From: Roseiflexus sp034432635
GTDB taxonomy: Bacteria; Chloroflexota; Chloroflexia; Chloroflexales; Roseiflexaceae
Assembly: GCA_034432635.1 (NCBI GenBank)
Contig: DAOUBK010000088.1
Span: forward strand, 9,663 to 73,662
DNA: 64,000 nt
Reading direction: 5' to 3'
A program made the translations under genes and the position numbers. This document shows positions 35,033 to 43,015 of this stretch, in pieces; the first letter of the stretch is position 1, and each line of letters begins with the position of its first letter. Below the pieces are notes generated by a model. The model ran no database searches, was not told the origin of the DNA, and was given only the letters and a program-made list of their open reading frames with translations.

Positions 35033-37879
35033 GTGAGTAGTAAAACGATTTCAGGTGATCCACCTGCCTGGCAGCCGTCCGCTGGCGCATATGCGCAGAA
35101 GGTGCTGCATTATCTGGATATGCGCCTGGCGCTGATCATCGCTCTGGCGGTGCTGGCTGGCATCTTCGCGTATCAGGCGCCGGTCAATTCAACGTTTCTT
35201 GTTGGTTGGTTCGGCGACCGTTTGTTTTTGCAGGCGAGCGAGGGCACTGGCGCTGCCGATCGATACACGTTCTATGGCGACGAACTCACCGCAGACGCCC
35301 GCAGTGGACGCAGTCGATGGACACACCAGGGGGCACGTGTTGGTCTCCCCGGTTTGGGGGGTGGTGCGCTCGTTGTGACAGTGCGTGCCCAGGGATGGCC
35401 TGCCGATGCGCTGAACAGCGCGACGCGCCAGCCAGAGGTTCTTGTTGCAGTCCATGATACACGCATCGGTCGATTCACGCCTGATGCGCAATGGGCAGAG
35501 TATGAGTTTGCCGTTCCGGTCGAGGCGCGTCGCGGCGCCGATCTGATAGTGACCTTCACCGCCTCTGATGTTTTCACCAGCACGAGCGTCTACACCGATC
35601 CGCGTCCCAAAGGGATTCGGATCGAATCGATCAACGTGCGCAGCACCAGCGATGGTCCGTTCATGCCGGTTGTAATGCCGGTATTCTGGCTTGCGGTGAA
35701 TGGTGTCGTCTGGTTCCTGGCGCTTGCCGGACACACACGCCGACCGACAGGCGCCTTTGTGGTTGCTACGTTGCTGGTCAGCAGCGCGGCGGTCGCTCTG
35801 GCGGCATTGCGCATCTGGACAGTTGCGTTGCTGCCTTGGTTCGCCAGCGTTGGCGTTGTTCCGCTGGTCTGGCAGCACCGTACGTCGCTCATAAGGCATC
35901 CCTTGCGGTTGATACGCCGTTTCGCGCGTGGCGCCTCCCTTGGGTACGGGTTGCTGGGCGCGGTTGCCGTGTGGCTGATGGCAATGGTGGTGCTGCATGC
36001 TCCGCCATTGCCGCGTCCGGAGTGGTTCTGGGAGTTCTTCCCGGATTCGCTGGTCTCGACCCTGATCACTGTCGGTATCCTGGCACTAACGCTCATCTAT
36101 GGTCATAATGGTCTACCGCGTCTCGTCCATGGTATCGTGGATGCCATCGGTTCGCAACGGGGGGCGGCGCTGCTGCTGGCGCTAACCCTTGCGGTATGGG
36201 TCGGGTATCTGGGATCGGTCATCCTGGTACTGCCGTATGTTGGTCATGCCGATTATGCCGATAATGCGGTGGTAGCGCGCAACCTGCTCGCCGGTCGCGG
36301 ATGGACGGTCGATTATGTGACGCAGTTCTACCGTCTCTACGATGGTGTTACGCGCCCCCAGGAGACCTGGCCCCTGCTCCAACCGGTGTGGGTGGCGTTA
36401 TCATTTGCGATGTTCGGTGTCAGTGCATGGGCTGCGAAGGTCCCTAATCTGCTGTTCATAACGCTGCTAGCACTGGCAGTCTACCGTGCCGGATCCATGA
36501 TCTGGAATCGGCGGGTAGGGTTGTTCGCCGTTGTACTGTTGATCACCAGTCATCTCTACTTCAAACTGGTGATCTATGTAACCAACGATCTGGGGTTTGC
36601 ACTGTTTGCGTTTGGAGCGCTGATCACGCTGTACCGCGCCTGGGGTGCGCCGCAGGCGGGTACATCTGCGCGGCAGGTTGTGATCCTGACCGCGGTTTCC
36701 GGTGTATTGACCGGACTCATGCTGCTCCAGAAGCCGGGAAGTGGCGGATTGATTGCGCTGGGGATGGGGTTGTGGTTCCTGTGGACGCGTTTCGATGCGC
36801 TGCCACGAACGCTGGCAGATCTGCGCATGCGTCTTGCCCCGGTTGTCGGGTGGGGTACTGTTGCTTTTGTATTACTCTCCCCCTACCTAGTGCGCAATAT
36901 GCTGACCTTTGGCGTGCCGTTCTATTCGACTGAAAGCAAGGATGCATGGGTGCTGGAGTATACGACATGGGATCAGATCTATGCCATGTACACCACCGAG
37001 GAAGGGTTGAGCACGCTAGGTGTTCCGGATCGAAGCTGGATTCTGCGCTGGGGCTTTGACCGCACTCTGGTGAAACTGGAGCGTCAGGTACAGGCATTGC
37101 GCGATTATCTCATACCTTCCTGGGAGCGCGCTCCGTTTGGGATTGGTGAGTGGTTTGGGCGTGCCGACAAAAAGCGTTTGTTGTTTGAAGCGGGCGCGTG
37201 GCTGGCGCTTTTTGGCGCTGCTGGCGCCGCAGTCGCTCACCGGCGTCTGATGATGCTTCTTGGCGCCGCGTTTGTGCCATATGCCCTGTTTTTGATCGTC
37301 TACTGGCATACGAACGAAGAACGCTACTGGGTTGTGATCATGCCGTGGCTGGCGCTCTTTGCTGCTGCTGCGCTATGGCGTATCTACGATCGGATTGCCG
37401 GGATATCCAACCGGCAATGGGCGCCGATCGGGTTACTGGCAGTCGCAGTGTTGACTGCGGCAATCATTAGCCCCTCGTGGCCCGAGATTGCCGAAAAAGT
37501 GCGAGATGAACCTCACCTCTATCGCGCCGATCTCGATGCTTACGCCTGGTTGCGACGTTCCACGCTGCCCGATGCAGTCGTTATGACGCGCAATCCGTGG
37601 CAACTCAACTGGCATAGTGAGCGTCCGGCACTGATGATTCCGTATACGACCGATCAGGAGACGTTCCTCCGTCTGGCGCGCCGCTACCACGTGCGTTACC
37701 TGGTGCTCGATACGTTGCAGCGTCCGGCGCCGGAGGTGCGACGGATGCTCGATACGATGATTGCCGACCCGCACCTGGGTTTTCGCGAGGTCTATCGTAC
37801 ACCGACCTATCGTGCCGATTTCCGGGGTGTGACGAAAGAGTTGACCGCAGTGGTGTATGCGTTTCCGGAGGAGGATTGA
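35033..37879 (+). CDS. Large membrane glycosyltransferase-like protein (GT39/ArnT type)
   Basis: 948-residue polytopic membrane protein. One membrane helix (about 31-47) is followed by an external beta-rich segment of about 150 residues (50-200), then a dozen or more helices. The conserved stretch DYADNAVVARNLLAGRGWTVDY followed by TWPLLQPVWVALSF is typical of polyprenyl-phosphate-sugar-dependent GT-C enzymes that glycosylate proteins or lipids at the outer face of the membrane. The soluble C-terminal part (about 810-948) contains DAYAWLRRSTLPDAVVMTRN, also common in these proteins. Start GTG at 35033. Followed by two further glycosyltransferases in the same direction. Confidence 0.8.
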   Translation: MSSKTISGDPPAWQPSAGAYAQKVLHYLDMRLALIIALAVLAGIFAYQAPVNSTFLVGWFGDRLFLQASEGTGAADRYTFYGDELTADARSGRSRWTHQGARVGLPGLGGGALVVTVRAQGWPADALNSATRQPEVLVAVHDTRIGRFTPDAQWAEYEFAVPVEARRGADLIVTFTASDVFTSTSVYTDPRPKGIRIESINVRSTSDGPFMPVVMPVFWLAVNGVVWFLALAGHTRRPTGAFVVATLLVSSAAVALAALRIWTVALLPWFASVGVVPLVWQHRTSLIRHPLRLIRRFARGASLGYGLLGAVAVWLMAMVVLHAPPLPRPEWFWEFFPDSLVSTLITVGILALTLIYGHNGLPRLVHGIVDAIGSQRGAALLLALTLAVWVGYLGSVILVLPYVGHADYADNAVVARNLLAGRGWTVDYVTQFYRLYDGVTRPQETWPLLQPVWVALSFAMFGVSAWAAKVPNLLFITLLALAVYRAGSMIWNRRVGLFAVVLLITSHLYFKLVIYVTNDLGFALFAFGALITLYRAWGAPQAGTSARQVVILTAVSGVLTGLMLLQKPGSGGLIALGMGLWFLWTRFDALPRTLADLRMRLAPVVGWGTVAFVLLSPYLVRNMLTFGVPFYSTESKDAWVLEYTTWDQIYAMYTTEEGLSTLGVPDRSWILRWGFDRTLVKLERQVQALRDYLIPSWERAPFGIGEWFGRADKKRLLFEAGAWLALFGAAGAAVAHRRLMMLLGAAFVPYALFLIVYWHTNEERYWVVIMPWLALFAAAALWRIYDRIAGISNRQWAPIGLLAVAVLTAAIISPSWPEIAEKVRDEPHLYRADLDAYAWLRRSTLPDAVVMTRNPWQLNWHSERPALMIPYTTDQETFLRLARRYHVRYLVLDTLQRPAPEVRRMLDTMIADPHLGFREVYRTPTYRADFRGVTKELTAVVYAFPEED

Positions 37880-37929
37880 GAACTGCACGGACGCCTGTCG
37901 TCTTATGCGGTCTGTGTTCCCAGAGACCT

Positions 37930-39162
37930 ATGAATATTCTGATGCTCACATCGTCATACCCAAAATATGCGGGAGAAACGACCGCGCCGTTTATCGAATC
38001 GATTGCCGTCGGTCTTGTGCGCCGCCAGCATACCGTGCACGTGCTGGCGCCGTTTCACCCAGAGGTGCGGCGTGCGCCGATCGAGTCTGGCGTGCGGTTG
38101 CACTTTTACCAGTATGCTCCCCATTCGGCACTCAACGTCTATGGCTATGCCGCATCGCTGCACGCCGATATTGGTCTGCGTCGCATAGCGCTGGCGGCAG
38201 CGCCGTTTGCCCTGGTGGCATCATTTCAGGCAACCGTGCGCCTTGTGTGGCATCAGCAGTTCGACCTGATCCATGCCCACTGGATGCTGCCGAACGGCGT
38301 GCCCGCCTTGCTTGCCGCTCGTCTATGCCGGTTGCCGCTGGTTGTCAGTTTGCATGGCTCTGATGTCTACCTGGCGTTCAAGGGGTGGCCGTTTGCCCTG
38401 ACTGCTGCGACTGTGTTGCGCAGTGCAGCGATGATCACCGCCTGTAGCAGCGATCTCTATCAGCGTGCGTTGCGGCTCGGCGCATCGCCGGATCGCACTG
38501 CCGTGATCCCCTATGGTGTGGATGCGTATGCCTTTCGCCCGGATCCGCGTGCTGGCGCGCAGGTACGCGCAGAACTCCGGTTGCCGCCCGATACGCCCCT
38601 GATCGTTGCGATGGGCAGGATGGTCTACAAAAAAGGGTTTACCTATCTGCTCGACGCGATGCCGCGCATACGTGCAACCCACCCGCACGCAACTCTGGTG
38701 CTGGCGGGATATGGTGATCTGGAGGATGCATTGAAACGTCGCGCTTACGAACTCAACGTTGCGGATGCGGTCATCTTTCCCGGTCAACTTCCGCGTGACC
38801 GTGCCGCGCGCTACGTTGCCGCTGCGGATGTGTATGTCGTACCCTCGGTGCATGATGATGCCGGTAACGTCGATGGTTTGCCCAACACACTGCTCGAAGG
38901 GATGGGCGCAGCGCGTCCGATCGTCGCCACGCGCGTTGCCGGCATACCCGATGTGGTGGTTGATGGTGTTCACGGCTTGCTGGTGCCAGAGCGCAATCCA
39001 GCGGCGCTGGCGGAGGCGATTACGCGCTTGCTGATCGGGCGTGATATGGCGGTTCGCCTCGGTGAGGCTGCCCGGCGTCGTGTGCTGGAAGAACTGTCGT
39101 GGGATGTCGTTGCAGCACGCTTTGAGGAAGCGTACCATCGCGCACTTGCCACGGGAGCGTGA
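37930..39162 (+). CDS. Glycosyltransferase family 4 (GT-B)
   Basis: 410-residue cytosolic retaining glycosyltransferase. The N-terminal acceptor domain starts MNILMLTSSYPKYAGETTAPF and contains DLIHAHWMLPNG; the donor domain carries IVAMGRMVYKKGFTYLLDA, and the sugar-nucleotide motif is NTLLEGMGAARPIVATRVAGIPD. The ATG at 37930 gives the standard GT4 start although its ribosome site is weak; a TTG at 37876 overlapping the upstream stop is an alternative. Probably builds an envelope glycan with the flanking membrane enzymes. Confidence 0.92.
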   Translation: MNILMLTSSYPKYAGETTAPFIESIAVGLVRRQHTVHVLAPFHPEVRRAPIESGVRLHFYQYAPHSALNVYGYAASLHADIGLRRIALAAAPFALVASFQATVRLVWHQQFDLIHAHWMLPNGVPALLAARLCRLPLVVSLHGSDVYLAFKGWPFALTAATVLRSAAMITACSSDLYQRALRLGASPDRTAVIPYGVDAYAFRPDPRAGAQVRAELRLPPDTPLIVAMGRMVYKKGFTYLLDAMPRIRATHPHATLVLAGYGDLEDALKRRAYELNVADAVIFPGQLPRDRAARYVAAADVYVVPSVHDDAGNVDGLPNTLLEGMGAARPIVATRVAGIPDVVVDGVHGLLVPERNPAALAEAITRLLIGRDMAVRLGEAARRRVLEELSWDVVAARFEEAYHRALATGA

Positions 39163-39180
39163 GCGATTGCAGGTTGAACG

Positions 39181-41370
39181 ATGCGGGAACGTTTGACAGC
39201 CGGTTTGCATGCTTTCACCCGACGCGCCAGGACATCCGGCGATCTGATCCGTACCTCAGACGCGACGCAGCGGATGTTCCTGCTCACAGTTGCGTTGACT
39301 GCACTGGCGTTTGCGCTGCGTATCTATCGGCTGGATGCTCAAAGCCTCTGGCTGGACGAGGGGAGCACGTGGGTCGAGGTGACTGGCAAGGGCTGGCTGG
39401 CGCTGATGACCGAACTGTTCAGCCCCAATGCCGGGTACCCACTGTACCATCTTTTGCTCAAGGCGTGGGTACTCATTGCCGGTGATGCGGAATGGGCGCT
39501 CCGCTTTCCGTCGGCGCTGGCGGGAGCGTTGGTCGTGCCGACGTTGATGGCGGCAGTAGATGAACTCGCATGTCATCGTGCACATACGAGGAACGTTCGG
39601 GTCGCCGGGGTGATCGGTGCACTTGCTGCGCTTTCGCCGTATGCCCTCTGGCACGCACAGGATGCGAAGGTCTACAGCCTGGTGATCCTGGCGTCGGCAG
39701 GGTTGCTCTGGACCGTTCTGCGTGCGTTACGCCTGGATACACGGCGCGCGTGGTTGTTGTTCGCTTTGGTGGCCCTGATCGGTGTCTTCGTACACCGTCT
39801 GATGATCCTCGCGCTTGCCGGCGCGGCACTGGTGCTGGGGCTTCACCTGTGGCGGCGGAACGCCGGTGCGCACCGCCGGCTGGCTGCTGCATTTATTGCG
39901 ATTGCGCCCGTACTGAGCCTGATCGGGGTAGCCGGAACGATCCTGGCGACGCGCAATGAACGGATCGGCGGTGAACGCAGCGCCGTCGGGATTGTGGAGG
40001 GTATCTGGTTTACATTCACGCATTTCAGCCTGGATCGCTGGCCCGGCGATCTGGAAGGGTACCTCTGGTTGCCGACGTTTGTCTGGTTGTTGCCGTGGGC
40101 AGTGCTGACACTGTGGGGTGCTGCGCTGTTGTGTTGCAATGCGTTTGCCGGACAAAGCAGCGCCGGTGCGATCGTTGCTCTGCTGATCGCACCGGTGGGA
40201 CTGTTTGCCATCGTGCATACCCTTTCACCCGTGTATGAGACGCGCTATGTCGCGTCGGCATTTCCCGCGTGGCTGGTTGTGCTGGTATACCCGATTCTTA
40301 TGCAGGGTGATGGAAGAGACAGCATGCATGTGTCATCGCGCCGGATGCTGCCAGAGACCCTGGCACAAGTACTGCTTGTCCTTTGCCTGATGACAGGCGT
40401 CGCAACGCTGGTTCAACCGGGAAAAGGGTTATTCAGCGGCGATCCGGTCAAAGAACAGTGGCGCGAGGCAGTGACGGCGCTGGCTCTGCGGGTGCATCCC
40501 GATGATCTTGTGCTGCTGCATCCACACTATGTCGCGCCGATGTATGCCTACTATGTGCCGCGCGTCACGCCTGATCCATTGCCGCAGCCGGTAACGTTTC
40601 CGGTTTTTGCGGAAGGCGATGTCTGCGGTATCGTCAACCCAACCCGGCAGCAGATGCTCGAGTGCATCCGACGACGGTTCGAGCCATTCTTCAACCAGCA
40701 AGCGGACGGAAAGAAGCGAGCGCTGCTGCTGATTGCGCCGGATCACGCCCGAACGGTCGATCCGCCACCGTTGCCGGTTGATCGCTTCGGATGGGTGGGA
40801 TTGCGCTTTCAATACCCGCAGCGTACCTGGCCCTGCGGCGGCAGTGAGTTCGTCGGTGTCCTTCTCATGTGTCAGAGTTTTCCCGAAACCTTCAACGCCA
40901 GCGGTCCGGGTGCGATTCCGCAACCGGAGATAGCGCTCAATGCGACATTCGGCGGCGAATTGCGCCTGCGCGGATTTACACTGTCGCTCCACGGCGGGGC
41001 TGCGCGGGCTGGCGGATCGCTTCCCGTGACGCTCTACTGGGAAGCGGTGGCGCCCCCTACACGCAACTACCGTATGTTTCTGCATCTCTGCCGCAATTGT
41101 GACGTACCGCCGATCGCAAATGATGATAAACCGCCACTTGGTGGGTATGCACCGGCTGGAATGACCACGACCTGGCGAATTGGTGACCCGGTGCATGACG
41201 AGCGATCGCTGCCGCTGCCGCGTACCCTCCCTCCCGGTCGTTACACACTGGTGCTGGGAGTCTACAGTGGAGACGGTGCGCCTGATTCGCGTCTGCCGGT
41301 TGTCACTCGCGCACCGACGATCTCCAACAACCGCCTAGTACTCGGATATGTCGATGTAATTGCACCATAA
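39181..41370 (+). CDS. Membrane glycosyltransferase (GT39/PMT-like)
   Basis: 729-residue GT-C type protein with about 11 membrane helices in the first 430 residues. LDAQSLWLDEGSTWVE places the catalytic Asp-Glu pair in the first external loop, as in PMT/ArnT-like enzymes, and SPVYETRYVASAFPAWLV is a conserved later loop. The C-terminal 300 residues are soluble; the last 150 form a beta-rich domain (GELRLRGFTLSL, PVTLYWEAVAPP, LPPGRYTLVLGVYSG) typical of exported Chloroflexi glycosyltransferases. Eighteen nt after the GT4 gene, so the three genes probably form one operon. Confidence 0.85.
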   Translation: MRERLTAGLHAFTRRARTSGDLIRTSDATQRMFLLTVALTALAFALRIYRLDAQSLWLDEGSTWVEVTGKGWLALMTELFSPNAGYPLYHLLLKAWVLIAGDAEWALRFPSALAGALVVPTLMAAVDELACHRAHTRNVRVAGVIGALAALSPYALWHAQDAKVYSLVILASAGLLWTVLRALRLDTRRAWLLFALVALIGVFVHRLMILALAGAALVLGLHLWRRNAGAHRRLAAAFIAIAPVLSLIGVAGTILATRNERIGGERSAVGIVEGIWFTFTHFSLDRWPGDLEGYLWLPTFVWLLPWAVLTLWGAALLCCNAFAGQSSAGAIVALLIAPVGLFAIVHTLSPVYETRYVASAFPAWLVVLVYPILMQGDGRDSMHVSSRRMLPETLAQVLLVLCLMTGVATLVQPGKGLFSGDPVKEQWREAVTALALRVHPDDLVLLHPHYVAPMYAYYVPRVTPDPLPQPVTFPVFAEGDVCGIVNPTRQQMLECIRRRFEPFFNQQADGKKRALLLIAPDHARTVDPPPLPVDRFGWVGLRFQYPQRTWPCGGSEFVGVLLMCQSFPETFNASGPGAIPQPEIALNATFGGELRLRGFTLSLHGGAARAGGSLPVTLYWEAVAPPTRNYRMFLHLCRNCDVPPIANDDKPPLGGYAPAGMTTTWRIGDPVHDERSLPLPRTLPPGRYTLVLGVYSGDGAPDSRLPVVTRAPTISNNRLVLGYVDVIAP

Positions 41371-41672
41371 TCGGCGGAGCGAGCTGTCCTTGTCGCAGCA
41401 TTCCTTCATCGCCATCCCGGTATCGGAACTCTGGTAGAACACAGTGTGCAGTGCACCGGTGTTCGTTCCCATCTGTACTTGTGCTATGGAGTGTGGAGGT
41501 TCTGGCTTTGTGGAGCAACCGGGGGTGCGATGTCCCTGCTCTCGTGATGATTCGCACCGCTATGTGTGAGCGCAATACCCGCATATTCAGGCTATGCGGG
41601 GACGTGCACCGCTCCGGCGCGCCAGGAACATGCTGGAGCGACCACAGGTTGCCCTCTGCTCAAGATGCAATA
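41371..41672 (+). other. Intergenic region
   Basis: About 300 nt between convergent genes. I see no gene, RNA or strong hairpin in it. Confidence 0.4.
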
Positions 41673-42089
41673 TCAGCCCATCGCGTGCCACCCACGAATC
41701 GTCTGTGGCGTGACCACGATCAGCAGGGCACCGTCCAGCGGCAACGTTGCATACTGAGGATACTTCTGACGCAACAGCTCGATGCCGGTTCCATATGTCG
41801 GTCTGTCAGCGACGATGCCTGCCGTTCCGCGGATCAGCACCCATGCCAGATCGCGCCAGTCTTCGCTATAGTGATCGACCACAATTGCAACATGCGGATG
41901 GGCTTGAATGTTGCGCACCCGCTGTAACTGCGTTGTGGCAACTCGCTTGGGTTTCGCATCAAGCGGCGTATACAGTCGATCGTCGAAAGCATAGACAATC
42001 GGTACAACACTGGGATGTCCGTGTACATCGACGGTTGCCATACGCGCCTCGCGCCCACGCACTATAAAATCGCGCTCCCATGCTGTCAT
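41673..42089 (-). CDS. PPOX-class flavin/F420-binding protein (TIGR03668-like)
   Basis: 138-residue split-barrel protein of the pyridoxamine-phosphate-oxidase superfamily. GREARMATVDVHGHPSVVPIVY and YTPLDAKPKR are typical of the F420-associated Rv0121-like branch, and ILVIVTPQTIRGWHAMG-type ends mark that subgroup. Whether it binds F420, FMN or heme cannot be read directly. Divergent from pgsA with 40 nt between start codons. Confidence 0.8.
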   Translation of the reverse strand: MTAWERDFIVRGREARMATVDVHGHPSVVPIVYAFDDRLYTPLDAKPKRVATTQLQRVRNIQAHPHVAIVVDHYSEDWRDLAWVLIRGTAGIVADRPTYGTGIELLRQKYPQYATLPLDGALLIVVTPQTIRGWHAMG

Positions 42090-42111
42090 ACGCGGTTCCT
42101 TCGGGTATAAT
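42083..42111 (+). promoter_or_regulatory. Promoter of pgsA
   Basis: CTGTCA (42083-42088), 17-nt spacer and a perfect TATAAT (42106-42111), about 18 nt upstream of the pgsA GTG. The -35 overlaps the first codons of the divergent PPOX gene. Confidence 0.55.
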
Positions 42112-42129
42112 GCCGGATGGAGAGGTTGC

Positions 42130-42699
42130 GTGTATACTCGTTATCTACCCAATCTACTTGGTCTGTTCCGGATTGTCGCAACGCCGGCGCTCTACATCCT
42201 GATTGCCCTGGGTACGCCGACCGGCGATCTGGGTGCTGTTGTTTTGTTAGTTGTGATGGCTATTAGTGACATTGCCGATGGGCGGATCGCGCGGAAACTC
42301 AAGGTCGTTTCGCCGCTCGGCGTTTTTCTCGATACCATCTCCGACAAGATATTCGTTGCTGGTGCGCTGTTACCGATGGTCGAACGCGGGTTGCTGCCAG
42401 GATGGGTTGCGTTGATCATCATTATCCGCGAATTTGCTGTATCGGGGTTACGTTCGTATGCCGCAGCCGAAGGTGAAGTCATCGCAGCGCGCCAGTGGGG
42501 AAAGCAAAAACTGGTGTTCACCGTCGCTGCGCTGATCTGGTGTCTGGTGGATGCCACAGTACGCGCGATCCCCGAATCACCGGCAGCTCTCGTGACCCTG
42601 GCATCGTTCTGGCCCTTTGTCTTGGGTCTTGCACTGATCTGGACAATTGGGTCGGGCGTGGAGTATTTCTGGAAGGCGCTGCCGTTGCTGCGCCGGTAA
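42130..42699 (+). CDS. pgsA: CDP-diacylglycerol--glycerol-3-phosphate 3-phosphatidyltransferase
   Basis: 189-residue integral membrane enzyme making phosphatidylglycerol phosphate, the committed step to PG. The CDP-alcohol phosphotransferase motif is complete: SDIADGRIARK...GVFLDTISD, with the Asp and Gly residues that bind Mg and CDP. About six membrane helices. Start codon GTG with GGAGAGG 5-7 nt upstream. The bounds match bacterial PgsA (about 180-190 residues). The region just after it holds a toxin remnant. Confidence 0.92.
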   Translation: MYTRYLPNLLGLFRIVATPALYILIALGTPTGDLGAVVLLVVMAISDIADGRIARKLKVVSPLGVFLDTISDKIFVAGALLPMVERGLLPGWVALIIIIREFAVSGLRSYAAAEGEVIAARQWGKQKLVFTVAALIWCLVDATVRAIPESPAALVTLASFWPFVLGLALIWTIGSGVEYFWKALPLLRR

Positions 42700-42700
42700 A

Positions 42701-42997
42701 GGGCGAGCAGCGATTGATCTTGGCGCTCATACCCTGGCGTCTCAGGGGCGGGACATGCCAGCGACGCTGTGCGAGATTTTTGTGGCGCTTGCCGAACAGG
42801 GGCTTCTCTCCAGTGCTGTAGCCTGCTCTATGCAAAACATGTGCGGTTTTCGCAATATCGCCATGCATGATTATCGAAAGCTCTCCCTCGATGTGCTCAA
42901 GTCGATACTGGTTCATCATCTGACCGATCTTGAAGCATACTATCGTGAGATTCTGGCGCTTTTGCCGCCATCGCCGTCAGATCAACCCGCTGAGTAA
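42701..42997 (+). pseudogene. C-terminal remnant of a HepT/DUF86 toxin
   Basis: The frame reads AAIDLGAHTLASQGRDMP, FVALAEQGLLS and then GFRNIAMHDYRKL ... LEAYYREILAL. This is the C-terminal two-thirds of the HEPN-type HepT toxin with its RNxxxHxY motif (RNIAMHDY). The first helix is missing, because homology begins immediately after the pgsA stop codon, and no MntA antitoxin gene accompanies it. An ATG at 42755 could still express about 80 residues. Probably a degraded toxin-antitoxin locus. Confidence 0.65.
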
Positions 42998-43015
42998 TAT
43001 ATCTGGAGGCCGACC

